Assembly (NCBI GenBank): GCA_947259725.1
Contig: CAMYNM010000004.1
Coordinates: forward strand, 62,001-126,000
Direction of reading: 5' to 3'
Length of the DNA: 64,000 nt
From: CALZIK01 sp945787635
GTDB taxonomy: Bacteria > Acidobacteriota > Thermoanaerobaculia > Multivoradales > JAHEKO01
This document shows positions 36,068 to 45,071 of this stretch, piece after piece. The translations under genes and the position numbers were made by a program. Each line of letters begins with the position of its first letter. The first letter of the stretch is position 1. The notes under the pieces were generated by a model that made no database searches, was not told where the DNA came from, and saw only the letters and a program-made list of their open reading frames with translations.

Positions 36068-37303
36068 ATGAGGTCAGCCCAAGCTCCACCCCTCTCGCGG
36101 CGAGCTCGCCCCATCGCCTTGACCCTGGCGGTGCTCGCCGTCTCGTTCTTCAGCGTCGATGCCCACGACCAGAAGGTCGGCGATCCATGGTCTGGCTCGG
36201 GTCACGTCGGTGACCCCCTTCTTCCCGAGAACGGCCGGATTCTCGATTTCGCCGCCGAGAACGTCGCGCTGCTTTCCTGGCTGAGCCCCGAAGACATCAC
36301 CGGAGTCGCGCAGACCGCCAACGACGTCTGGGGCTACGTGTCGCCCTCCGGACGCGAGTACGCGATCCTCGGGCTGCGCACCGGGACCGCCTTTATCGAG
36401 GTTACTGACCCGGTGAGCCCCAAAGTCGTCAAAGTCGTCAAAGGCAGACGATCGACCTGGAGAGACATGGCGGTCCACGGCGAGTACGCCTACAGCGTCA
36501 ATGAACGCGGAGGCGGAATCCAAGTCATCGATCTACGCAAGATCGACCGAGGCAAAGTGAAAGTCGTCGATCGCGTGAAGGACGTGGGTCTCGCAACCAT
36601 CCACAACATCACGGTCAACTCCGAAAGCGGCTACGCCTACCTGAGCGGCTCGAACCTCGCCGGAGGTGGGCTGGTCGCGGTCGATCTGGCGGATCCCGCG
36701 CGCCCGCGCGTCGAGCCCGGTGGGTGGCCGTTTCACTACGTCCACGATGCGCTCGTGGTCAGCTATGTCGACGGAGCTCATGCCGGGCGCGAGATCGCCT
36801 ACGCCTTTGCCGGCGAGACCGGGCTCGCCATCATCGACGTCACCGACAAGAGCGACCTCTTTACGGTCGGCATTCACGAGTATCCGGGGCTCGCCTACAG
36901 CCACTCCGGTGCGATCGGCCGCAAGCTCAGGTATCTCTACGCCAACGACGAGCTCGACGAACTCGAGGGCAACGTCACGACCTCGACTACCTACATCTTC
37001 AACATAAAGGACCTCGAGAACGCCCGATTCGTTCGCAGCGTCTCGACCGGCGAAGAGACGATCGACCACAACAGTATGGTCCGGGGCAAGTGGCTCTATC
37101 AGGCGAACTACGAGTCGGGGCTCCAGGTGTTCGACGTGAAGCGACCCGGCCGGCCCGAGCGGCGAGCCTTCTTCGATACCTACCCGGACGACGACCACGT
37201 TGGCTTCAACGGCGCTTGGGGTATCTTCGCCGACTTCCCCAGCGGCATCGTGATCCTCTCCGACATCCAGCGCGGGCTTTTCGTGCTGCAGCCCCCGGGC
37301 TAG
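36068..37303 (+). CDS. Choice-of-anchor B-type secreted beta-propeller (LVIVD repeats)
   Basis: A 411-residue protein starting at ATG 36068, with a signal segment (PIALTLAVLAVSFFSVDAH). The mature part has repeated blades with the LVIVD-like pattern: YVSPSGREYAILGLRTGTAFIEVTDP, YAYSVNERGGGIQVIDLRKI, LSGSNLAGGGLVAVDLADP, YAFAGETGLAIIDVTDKSD and YESGLQVFDVKRPGRPE. The start motif ANDVWGY and blade content match the choice-of-anchor B family of secreted proteins. No sorting tail is present at the C-terminus. The role is unknown; it is probably a ligand- or surface-binding propeller. Confidence 0.87.
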   Translation: MRSAQAPPLSRRARPIALTLAVLAVSFFSVDAHDQKVGDPWSGSGHVGDPLLPENGRILDFAAENVALLSWLSPEDITGVAQTANDVWGYVSPSGREYAILGLRTGTAFIEVTDPVSPKVVKVVKGRRSTWRDMAVHGEYAYSVNERGGGIQVIDLRKIDRGKVKVVDRVKDVGLATIHNITVNSESGYAYLSGSNLAGGGLVAVDLADPARPRVEPGGWPFHYVHDALVVSYVDGAHAGREIAYAFAGETGLAIIDVTDKSDLFTVGIHEYPGLAYSHSGAIGRKLRYLYANDELDELEGNVTTSTTYIFNIKDLENARFVRSVSTGEETIDHNSMVRGKWLYQANYESGLQVFDVKRPGRPERRAFFDTYPDDDHVGFNGAWGIFADFPSGIVILSDIQRGLFVLQPPG

Positions 37304-37322
37304 AGCGCTTCAACAAGAAAGA

Positions 37323-37347
37323 GGCCCGGGGGGAGGATCCCCGGGCC
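37323..37347. terminator. Terminator between convergent genes
   Basis: GGCCCGGGG - 7-nt loop - CCCCGGGCC is a perfect 9-bp GC stem. On the minus strand it is followed by TCTTTCTTG, so it best serves the S8 protease gene but may block both directions. Confidence 0.7.
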
Positions 37348-37369
37348 CCGAGGGTGGTTCCGGAGCCAC

Positions 37370-39328
37370 CTACTCCTGGGGCACCCAGGCGTTGGTCCCG
37401 ATCGGGCGGGTCACCGCGTCGCTCCAGAGAAAGCCGTCACTCCACAAGTAGCCGTCACTCCACAGAAAGCCATCACTCCACAGGTAGCCGTCGCTCCACA
37501 GGAAGCCGTCCGGCCAGACGAAGTTCTTCTCGAACTTGTAGCCATCACTCCAAAGATACCCGTCGCTCCACAGATACCCGTCTCCCTGGAGCCCCTCGAG
37601 GTAGAACCCCTGGTCGTCGCTGAAGTTCGCACGGCCGGCGTAGTGCTGCTTGCCGATCAGATCGAGGTCGATGTCGAGGCCGTGGTTCGCGCAGGCAAAC
37701 GCAGCCGACTCAAGCGCGTCGCGAGCGTTGACGAGGCCCGCTCCTTGCTGGAAGACAGTGTAGGCGAGCTTCTTGCCTTCGGTCGCATCGTCCTCCTCGA
37801 CGGCCGGCCGGGCCGATGCCATGAGCCGGCACTTGACGTCATCGGGGGTCAGGGTCGGATCGGCCTGTAACAGAAGTGCGGCTACGCCGCTCACGATCGC
37901 AGTCGCCTGCGAGGTGCCGGACATCACGAAGTAGTTGCCGCCGTCATGGAACTCGGGATGCTCGATTGCGATCCGGGACTCGGTGGACATCAGACCCATG
38001 ACGTGGCCGCCGGGCGCCAAGACCTCGGGCTTGACGAAGCCCTCGAAGGTGGGACCCGTCGAAGAGAAAGAGGCCAGGAAGTCGTCGCTCGGGCTGTTGC
38101 TCAGCCGGTCCGACATGGCGCCCACGGTGATGACGTAGGGAACATTGCCCGGGACACCGATGGTCATCGCATCCGGTCCACGATTGCCGGCAGAGGTCAC
38201 GACCACGATACCCGACTGCCAGGCGGCCATCACGGCCTGATTGAGCGGATCGTCCCAGTAGTACGAGCGCGGCTCACCGCTGAACGAGAGGTTGAGGACC
38301 CGAATGCCGTACGTGGCCTGGTTCTGAACCACCCAGTCGATGGCGCGGATCACATCGAGATACGAGCCGAATCCTTGATCGTCGAAGGCCTTGACTACGA
38401 CGAGGTCGGCGTTGGGCGCGATGCCGTTATAGCGAACCGAGCCGCTTACCTTGCCCTTGGTCTTGCCCTCGGTCAGGCTGCTCACCGCGACCGAAGCCAC
38501 GTGGGTCCCGTGGCCGTATCCGTCGGCGCCTACCTTCGGGTTAGCCAGCAGCTGATCCGTGATCGAGCCGGACGTCGAAAGGCCGGCGAGCGCGTTGTAC
38601 TGAGCCAGAATCCGCTCACGGCCGTTGCCGTCGGTGGCGAGCCCTTTGGCGACCTGCAGTTGGTCGGTCCAGATGCCGGTGTCGATGACTGCAATGGTGA
38701 TCCCGGAACCGTCAATGCCGGCTTTGTGGAGCTTGTCGGCGTCGATGAACGCCGGGTACTTCGTGTCGAGACCCCAGCGGGCCTCCTTGTCGCGACGCTT
38801 CTGCTCGTAGACCTGCTCTCGAGTCAAGCGGTCGAGCTCCTTCTGGGCCGCTCGCGCCTCCTCGAGATTGGCTGCGGCTGCCTCTTTCGCGGCTTTTTCG
38901 GCCTCGTTGGCGGCCTCTTCAGCTTCCTTCAGGGCGTCTCTTGCAGCCTTCTCGTCCTGTTTCGCCGCATGATCGTCTTTCTTCCTCTTGGGCCTCTTTT
39001 CCCTGCCGTCGACTCGAACGCGCGGAAAGTCGGTGTAGATCCGCAGCTTGAGGCCCTTGGCGCGGGTGCGCAGCTGCGCGATCTGGTCGTCGGTGAGCTT
39101 GACGCCCACGGCCTTGATGACCTTGAGCTCGTGGCTGACGACTCCGCCGACGGCGTCGATCGCCTTCTCGGCTTCCGCCAGGTCCGGACCCTGCACGATG
39201 ACCTCGCGATGCCGGCTGGCCGGCTTGGCCTCGCCGGCTTCACCGGGGGCCGCCGCGCTCGCTCGGTCTGCGGCCCCCAGCGCGATCGTTGCTGCAGTCA
39301 ATAGAACGACGAGTATCTTTTTCATCAA
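37370..39328 (-). CDS. Subtilisin-family (S8) protease with coiled coil and C-terminal WSD repeats
   Basis: A 652-residue secreted protein. Signal peptide to about 25; an I9-like propeptide (REVIVQGPDLAEAEKAIDAVGG) follows, then a charged Ala/Glu/Lys coiled coil (about 110-180). The catalytic domain has VIDTGIW (Asp), GYGHGTHVASV (His) and VMSGTSQATAIVSGVAALL (Ser), all intact. The C-terminal 80 residues contain eight W(S/P)D units in the pattern DG(Y/F)LWSDG(Y/F)LWSD, with one Pro variant. No membrane anchor is seen. The tail may be a surface-retention or binding repeat. A good promoter lies 93 nt upstream of the start. Confidence 0.92.
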   Translation of the reverse strand: MMKKILVVLLTAATIALGAADRASAAAPGEAGEAKPASRHREVIVQGPDLAEAEKAIDAVGGVVSHELKVIKAVGVKLTDDQIAQLRTRAKGLKLRIYTDFPRVRVDGREKRPKRKKDDHAAKQDEKAARDALKEAEEAANEAEKAAKEAAAANLEEARAAQKELDRLTREQVYEQKRRDKEARWGLDTKYPAFIDADKLHKAGIDGSGITIAVIDTGIWTDQLQVAKGLATDGNGRERILAQYNALAGLSTSGSITDQLLANPKVGADGYGHGTHVASVAVSSLTEGKTKGKVSGSVRYNGIAPNADLVVVKAFDDQGFGSYLDVIRAIDWVVQNQATYGIRVLNLSFSGEPRSYYWDDPLNQAVMAAWQSGIVVVTSAGNRGPDAMTIGVPGNVPYVITVGAMSDRLSNSPSDDFLASFSSTGPTFEGFVKPEVLAPGGHVMGLMSTESRIAIEHPEFHDGGNYFVMSGTSQATAIVSGVAALLLQADPTLTPDDVKCRLMASARPAVEEDDATEGKKLAYTVFQQGAGLVNARDALESAAFACANHGLDIDLDLIGKQHYAGRANFSDDQGFYLEGLQGDGYLWSDGYLWSDGYKFEKNFVWPDGFLWSDGYLWSDGFLWSDGYLWSDGFLWSDAVTRPIGTNAWVPQE

Positions 39329-39420
39329 GGCTTGGCTCTCCGGTAGTCAACTGGCGGGTATAGGAGAGAGCAACGGCCGTACCAACCCCGGTCCGGTGAA
39401 AGGAGAGCGTCACCGGCGTG

Positions 39421-39450
39421 ATCATAAGGGCACAACCTGCTCGTTTTCAA
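39421..39450 (-). promoter_or_regulatory. Promoter for the S8 protease gene
   Basis: On the minus strand TTGAAA (39450-39445), 18 nt, then TATGAT (39426-39421), leaving a leader of about 85 nt. An inverted repeat CTGCT - 8 nt - AGCAG overlaps the -35 and may be an operator. Confidence 0.6.
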
Positions 39451-39564
39451 GCAGTTACGGGAGCAGCCTCGACTGGGTCGAGCGCCGAGCGCTCCCCCGA
39501 AAAATGGCGACGGAGAAATTGTGGTGCCTGGGTTCGCCGGTTTTTCGGCGGCCGGCTTCGAATC

Positions 39565-40698
39565 TCAGCCGACCGGGGCCGGGCGGGAGTAGAAAAACCC
39601 CTGAGCGTAGGGGAAGCCAACGTTCATGCAGGCCTCGGCCTCGGCCGCCGACTCCACCCCCTCGGCGATCGGTACGATCCCGATGGAGCGCGCCGTCGCC
39701 ACCAGCCCGCCCACGAAATGGAGCCTCTCAGCCGGCGCTTGGTGGAGATCCCGAATGAGGCTCATGTCGAACTTGAGATAGTCGGGCGGTACCTCGGCGA
39801 TCTGGCGCAGCCGCGACTGGCCGGTGCCGAAGTCGTCGTAGGCCAGAGCGATATCCATCGAGCGAAGTCCCTTGCGGATGTCCGCGATTCCTCGGCTCCC
39901 CGTCACTGCGCCCTCATGAATCTCGATCGCCAGACGCAGATCCGGAAACTCCCCGCGCAGCGCCTCGACCGAGCGAAGGAACTGGGGCGGATTCTGCGTC
40001 TCGGCCGGGTGGGTGTTCATGAAACAGATCCGGTTGCCGGGCAACTCGCCCGCAGCCCGGGCGCCGACCTTGCGGCAAAGGCGACTGAGCTCTTGCTCTC
40101 GGCCCAACCTCTCGGCGAGGTAGAAAAGCTCGAGCGGCGGCGTCTCGCGGCCGCCTAGGAAACCTCGCGAAAGCAGCTCATAGCCCAAGACCTCTTGCCG
40201 GCCTTCCATCTCGTGCATCCCCTGAAAGTAGGGGCTCACCGCCTCCTCGCTGAGGAGATTGCCGAAATCCGAGGTGAGCTCGTGAAGCCGCGTCACCAGC
40301 TCGTCGGTATCCAGCTCCCTCGTTTGAACCTGATCGGTATCGGCGGGCGGGTTGTAGGCGCCGAGCCGAAACACCAGGTCGGCGAAATGCAGCGAGTCGC
40401 CTTCGTGCAATTGAACCGGCCCTGCCAGGCGTTTGGAGTTGACGTAGGTGCCATTGGTGCTTCCGAGGTCCCGGATCCACAGAGCGCCTTCTTGCTCGAA
40501 AAGCTCCGCATGCCGGTGAGAAACGCTCGTCGAGTACAGGTAGAGATCCGCGCTCGGACTCCGCCCGATGGCCAGAGGCAGAGACCGAATGATGGTCCGC
40601 CACTGTTTTTGGTTCTTGTCGATGAATCCGACCAGATACCAGTAGCTGTCTGACGGCAATCCTTCGCCGTCCGGTCGAGAATCGGGTGGGTTGCTCAT
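39565..40698 (-). CDS. FHA-EAL domain protein (c-di-GMP phosphodiesterase-like)
   Basis: A 377-residue protein from ATG 40698. An FHA domain occupies about 35-115: LPLAIGRSPSADLYLYSTSVSHRHAELF and LGSTNGTYVNSKRL carry the GR, SxxH and NG residues for phosphothreonine binding. The EAL-type domain (about 145-375) has GYELLSRGF in place of EAL, MNTHPAE, AIEIHEGA, LAYDDFGTGQSRL, LKFDMSLIRDL and AEGVESAAEAEAC. DDFGTG and the catalytic Lys and Glu positions seem present. Activity is plausible but the ELL variant makes it uncertain; it could be a c-di-GMP receptor controlled by Ser/Thr kinases. No kinase gene is adjacent. The gap 39329-39564 holds only the S8 promoter. Confidence 0.85.
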   Translation of the reverse strand: MSNPPDSRPDGEGLPSDSYWYLVGFIDKNQKQWRTIIRSLPLAIGRSPSADLYLYSTSVSHRHAELFEQEGALWIRDLGSTNGTYVNSKRLAGPVQLHEGDSLHFADLVFRLGAYNPPADTDQVQTRELDTDELVTRLHELTSDFGNLLSEEAVSPYFQGMHEMEGRQEVLGYELLSRGFLGGRETPPLELFYLAERLGREQELSRLCRKVGARAAGELPGNRICFMNTHPAETQNPPQFLRSVEALRGEFPDLRLAIEIHEGAVTGSRGIADIRKGLRSMDIALAYDDFGTGQSRLRQIAEVPPDYLKFDMSLIRDLHQAPAERLHFVGGLVATARSIGIVPIAEGVESAAEAEACMNVGFPYAQGFFYSRPAPVG

Positions 40699-40818
40699 CG
40701 AGGAATCGCCGGCCGGGCCCTCGCTACCTCTCCCCTGGATGGGCCGGATTCCTAGCATCGCATACTTGACTGAAAGGCAGAGCGAGATGTTCCACAAGCC
40801 AGCAAGCTCTCCAGCCGG

Positions 40819-40847
40819 TTGACAGGCGCGAAAGCTGGTTGTATCCT
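40819..40847 (+). promoter_or_regulatory. Strong promoter for the ArsR-methyltransferase/ahcY operon
   Basis: Perfect TTGACA (40819-40824), 17-nt spacer, then TATCCT (40842-40847). The ATG follows 9 nt later, so the message would be leaderless or nearly so. An 8-bp palindrome ATCCGGAT (40851-40858) covers the start site and is a candidate operator. Confidence 0.75.
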
Positions 40848-40856
40848 TAGATCCGG

Positions 40857-41825
40857 ATGAACGGATTGAATCAAACTGCTTTACAACGGACCGACGCCGG
40901 CGTTCTCGACCGGATGGCGGTGCTCGGCGACCCGCTGCGCTGCCGGATCCTGCTGCTCTGCGAGCGGCAAGAGCTGACCGTCTCCGAGCTTTGCTCCGTT
41001 CTCCAGCTTCCCCAGTCCACGGTGAGCCGGCATCTCAAGACCCTTCTCGGCGACGGTTGGCTGGAGGCGCGCAGAGACGGCACCAGCCGCTTCTACGGCG
41101 CTCGGCAGCCGGCCTCGGCGACCGCTCTCGAGCTCTGGACGCTTGTTCGCCGCGAGCTCACCGCCAGTCGCAGCTCGCGAGAGGACCAGCGCCGTCTCCT
41201 CGGAGTGCTGGCCGAGCGACCCGGCCGCTCACAAGCTTTCTTTTCATCGGCCGCGGGACGCTGGGCGGAGATGAGGCAGGAGCTCTTCGGCCACCGCTTC
41301 GATCTGGAAGCCATGCTCGCCTTACTCGACCCCGACCTGACGGTTGCGGATCTGGGCTGCGGGACGGGAAATCTGGCGGCAGCCCTGGCTCCGCACCTAC
41401 GCCGCGTGATCGCCGTCGATGAGTCGCCCGAGATGCTGACCGCCGCCAGCGAGCGCCTCGCACGATTCGACAACGTGGAGGTTCGACAGGGCCGGCTCGA
41501 AGAAATACCTATCGGCGACGCCGAGCTCGACGCCGCCACTGTGATGCTCGTGCTTCACCACGTCGCATCGCCCGAGTCGGTCCTCGCCGAGGCGGGCCGC
41601 TGCCTGTGCGGAGGGGGCAGGCTCCTGGTCGTCGACATGCTGCCTCACGAGCGAGAGAGCTATCGAAGCGAGATGGGCCACGTCTGGCTAGGCTTCGAGC
41701 ACAAGCGGATCGAGACATGGCTCGCGGACGCCGGCTTCGAGAAGATCCGGTTCACGACCCTCACGCCGCACCAAAACGCTACCGGCCCGTCGCTGTTCGC
41801 GGCGAGCGCCGCCAAACCTTTGTAG
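40857..41825 (+). CDS. ArsR-type regulator fused to a SAM-methyltransferase domain (SahR-like)
   Basis: A 322-residue protein. The winged helix (about 15-90) contains MAVLGDPLRCRILLLCE and LCSVLQLPQSTVSRHLKTLLGDGW. The C-terminal domain (about 125-310) is a class I methyltransferase fold: TVADLGCGTGNLAAAL, IAVDESPEMLTAAS and TVMLVLHHVASP. SahR, known in Proteobacteria, has this architecture; it senses S-adenosylhomocysteine and controls ahcY, which here is the very next gene, 54 bp downstream. I infer the same job. Whether the methyltransferase domain is catalytic or only a ligand pocket is not readable. The 54-bp gap holds a Shine-Dalgarno AAGGAG. Confidence 0.9.
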   Translation: MNGLNQTALQRTDAGVLDRMAVLGDPLRCRILLLCERQELTVSELCSVLQLPQSTVSRHLKTLLGDGWLEARRDGTSRFYGARQPASATALELWTLVRRELTASRSSREDQRRLLGVLAERPGRSQAFFSSAAGRWAEMRQELFGHRFDLEAMLALLDPDLTVADLGCGTGNLAAALAPHLRRVIAVDESPEMLTAASERLARFDNVEVRQGRLEEIPIGDAELDAATVMLVLHHVASPESVLAEAGRCLCGGGRLLVVDMLPHERESYRSEMGHVWLGFEHKRIETWLADAGFEKIRFTTLTPHQNATGPSLFAASAAKPL

Positions 41826-41879
41826 ATACGATCCCTTCGCAAACCACGGCCCAGCGGCCGAAATCAAGGAGAAACCCAG

Positions 41880-43373
<1,494 letters not shown>

Positions 43374-43403
43374 GGGCGAAGGCTCCCAACGTCTCGACAC
43401 GGA

Positions 43404-43437
43404 GGCCGGCGCCTTGGCGCCGGCCTTTTTCTTTTTT
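43404..43437 (+). terminator. Rho-independent terminator of ahcY
   Basis: GGCCGGCGCC - TT - GGCGCCGGCC, a perfect 10-bp stem, followed by TTTTTCTTTTTT. Confidence 0.95.
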
Positions 43438-43507
43438 GCCGCCGAGCTCTTGCGCATGGATAGGCCTGAGCGGAGCTGCTCACTTCGAGCGTGACTCTGT
43501 GGCGGGT

Positions 43508-43603
43508 AACGACCGATAGTGGGCCGCCGGCGCCTCTTCTCGCTCGCCCCTCGAAGACTCGGGTGAGCGCTCGCTCGTAAGAGGCACGCGTCGGCCCTTC
43601 AGG
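43508..43603 (-). repeat. Inverted, diverged copy of repeat family B
   Basis: Read on the minus strand, CTGAAGGGCCGACGCGTGCC near one end and GCCGGCGGCCCACTAT near the other match blocks inside the two direct copies at 43881 and 44127; the middle differs. It is part of the gene-free field 43438-44540. Confidence 0.7.
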
Positions 43604-43629
43604 CATCGAACCGGTATCAAGCGGAGGCA

Positions 43630-43675
43630 TCGGGGACACCTTGCAGAAGGGTGTCCGCTCCCGACTGGTCCTGCC
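43630..43675 (-). repeat. Dispersed palindrome family C, copy 3 (inverted)
   Basis: Plus strand: ATCGGGGACACC, then GGGTGTCC and CTCCCGACTGGTCCTGC. The mirror arrangement of copies at 4003 and 61018. Confidence 0.75.
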
Positions 43676-43880
43676 CAGCGCTCGGCACGAGGTTGTTCGC
43701 TCCGAGAGAACAATGCCGCCGGAACTCCGTGCCTTACAACCAATCCTGGACAGGAATCTCAAGCAAGCAAAGCGAGTGCTGCCTGCGCCTCCGGCGTGAA
43801 CGGTCCGTCGGAGCACATTTAGGTATTGAAAAGGTGGCGGCTAACGCCGCTCCCTTTCAGACAAGTCGTGGATTCTCCGT

Positions 43881-44090
43881 GACAGCGAGGCTGGCGTCTG
43901 TGCCGGCCTCCACCCTTCTTTGACCCTCCCCCCACGGCGCGGGATGAATTCTTCTTCTGACGTCTCGCGGCTGAAGGGCCGACGCGTGCCTCGTACGAGC
44001 GCGGTCCGCCGAGCGAGACGAGGTGCCGGCGGCCCACTATCGCCGCTTGAACATCAGATTCGGTCGACAGGGACGTCGACCGCTACAAAC
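43881..44090 (+). repeat. Repeat family B, direct copy 1 (about 205 bp)
   Basis: Starts GACAGCGAGG, contains GCGGGATGAATTC, CTGAAGGGCCGACGCGTGCC, GCCGGCGGCCCACTATCGCC, and ends in a REP unit. It is highly similar to the copy at 44127-44334. No gene is seen in it; an open frame through it (MNSSSDVSRLKGRRVP) repeats with the DNA and is probably not coding. Confidence 0.8.
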
Positions 44091-44590
44091 CTGTATCTCG
44101 ATATCGACCGCGACACGCGAGGCCAAGACAGCGAGGCCGGCGTCTGTGCCGGCCTCCACCTTTGTTTGGCCCCCCCCAAGCCGCGGGATGAATTCTTCTT
44201 CTGACGTCTCGCGGCTGAAGGGCCGACGCGTGCCTCCTACGAGCGAGGTCCGCCGAGCGAGACGAGGTGCCGGCGGCCCACTATCGCCGCTTGAACATCG
44301 GATTCGGTCGACAGGGACGTCGACCGCTACAACCTGAACCTCAGATTCGGTCGACAGGGACGTCGACCGCTACAACCTGAACCTCGGATTCGGTCGACAG
44401 GGACGTCGACCGCTACAACCTGAACCTCAGATTCGGTCGACAGGAACGTCGACCGCTACAGAACTGAACCTCGATATCGACCACCGGCGGCCCACTATAG
44501 GCGCTCAAACGTCAGATTCGGTCGACAGGGACGTCCACCGCTACAAACGGAGGATGAGACGGTCGACAGAGAGGTCGACCGCCACAGGTT
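44061..44590. repeat. REP array 3 (seven hairpin units, mostly 43-bp period)
   Basis: Units begin near 44061, 44305, 44348, 44391, 44434, 44519 and 44559. The core is the same as in arrays 1 and 2, but the linker is CTACAACCTGAACCT(C)AGATT, giving a 43-bp period between 44305 and 44434. The last unit has GTGG instead of GTAG and lies inside the 3' end of the gene at 44541. Confidence 0.85.
44127..44334 (+). repeat. Repeat family B, direct copy 2
   Basis: Near-identical partner of 43881-44090, differing by scattered substitutions and a short length change in the C-rich run. A short third fragment (CCGGCGGCCCACTATAGGCGC) occurs at about 44485. Confidence 0.8.
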
Positions 44591-45071
44591 CCTCGCGCAG
44601 CACCTCGAGCTTCGCGATCAGCCACGCGCTGTCCTCCTTCACCCACTCGATACGAACCGGATAGAGCTCGGCGCCGGCAAGGTCGCCGAGGTCGTTGATG
44701 AACTCGACGTAAGCGTAGTGGGTCGCGCTCCGGCCGCTGGGATCGACAAAGAGATCCTCCCGGCCGACCGCGACGGTCAGCGTCGCGGTACGCGCGCGAT
44801 AGCTCAGGATGCCACGGATGAGATCCTGGCGGCTGGAGGTGGCGAAGTTCTCGGACTCGGCGCGAAGCTCGAAGTTCGAGGCGAAGAGGTCGGCGATCTT
44901 TTTGGCCTTGCCGGCTCCCTGGAACTGGGTCTCGACAGGGGATTTCGCCGCAAGTTTCTGGAGCTTTGCCAACCGTCGCTGGATGCGGCGGGCGTCGTCG
45001 GTGGTCCAGTCGAAGGCGATCCATCCGGCGACCAGAACCAGGGCGGCGATGAGGAGCTTGCGCAGCTTCAG
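44541..45071 (-). CDS. Hypothetical membrane-anchored protein, probable CTG start
   Basis: A frame of 176 codons on the minus strand. The first canonical start is TTG at 44972, but the 33 codons before it encode a good membrane anchor (KLRKLLIAALVLVAGWIAFDW) beginning with CTG at 45071 or CTG at 45065. CTG 45071 overlaps the stop of the upstream gene as CTGA; GGAGG is spaced better for 45065. The soluble part (KAKKIADLFASNFELRAESENF, then DDLFVDPSG-like strands) has no family I recognise. The last about 10 residues (VAVDLSVDRL) are encoded by a REP unit. It is the third gene of the hslO operon. Confidence 0.72.
   Translation of the reverse strand: MKLRKLLIAALVLVAGWIAFDWTTDDARRIQRRLAKLQKLAAKSPVETQFQGAGKAKKIADLFASNFELRAESENFATSSRQDLIRGILSYRARTATLTVAVGREDLFVDPSGRSATHYAYVEFINDLGDLAGAELYPVRIEWVKEDSAWLIAKLEVLREEPVAVDLSVDRLILRL

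Noticed and set aside
37946..39304. A 452-codon frame antisense to the S8 protease
   Set aside because: The opposite strand encodes a complete catalytic triad and a signal peptide.
41826..41879. SAH riboswitch before ahcY
   Set aside because: Only 54 bp separate the regulator and ahcY and no multi-stem structure is visible; the SahR-like protein explains regulation better.
43830..43880. Integron attC-like hairpin (GGCGGCTAACGCCGC)
   Set aside because: No matching GTTRRRY site, no integrase and no cassette genes; a simple hairpin in repeat DNA.
43904..44340. Small proteins beginning MNSSSDVSRLKGRRVP in the repeat field
   Set aside because: The same frame appears in each DNA copy of repeat family B and changes where the DNA is diverged; there is no promoter or family match.
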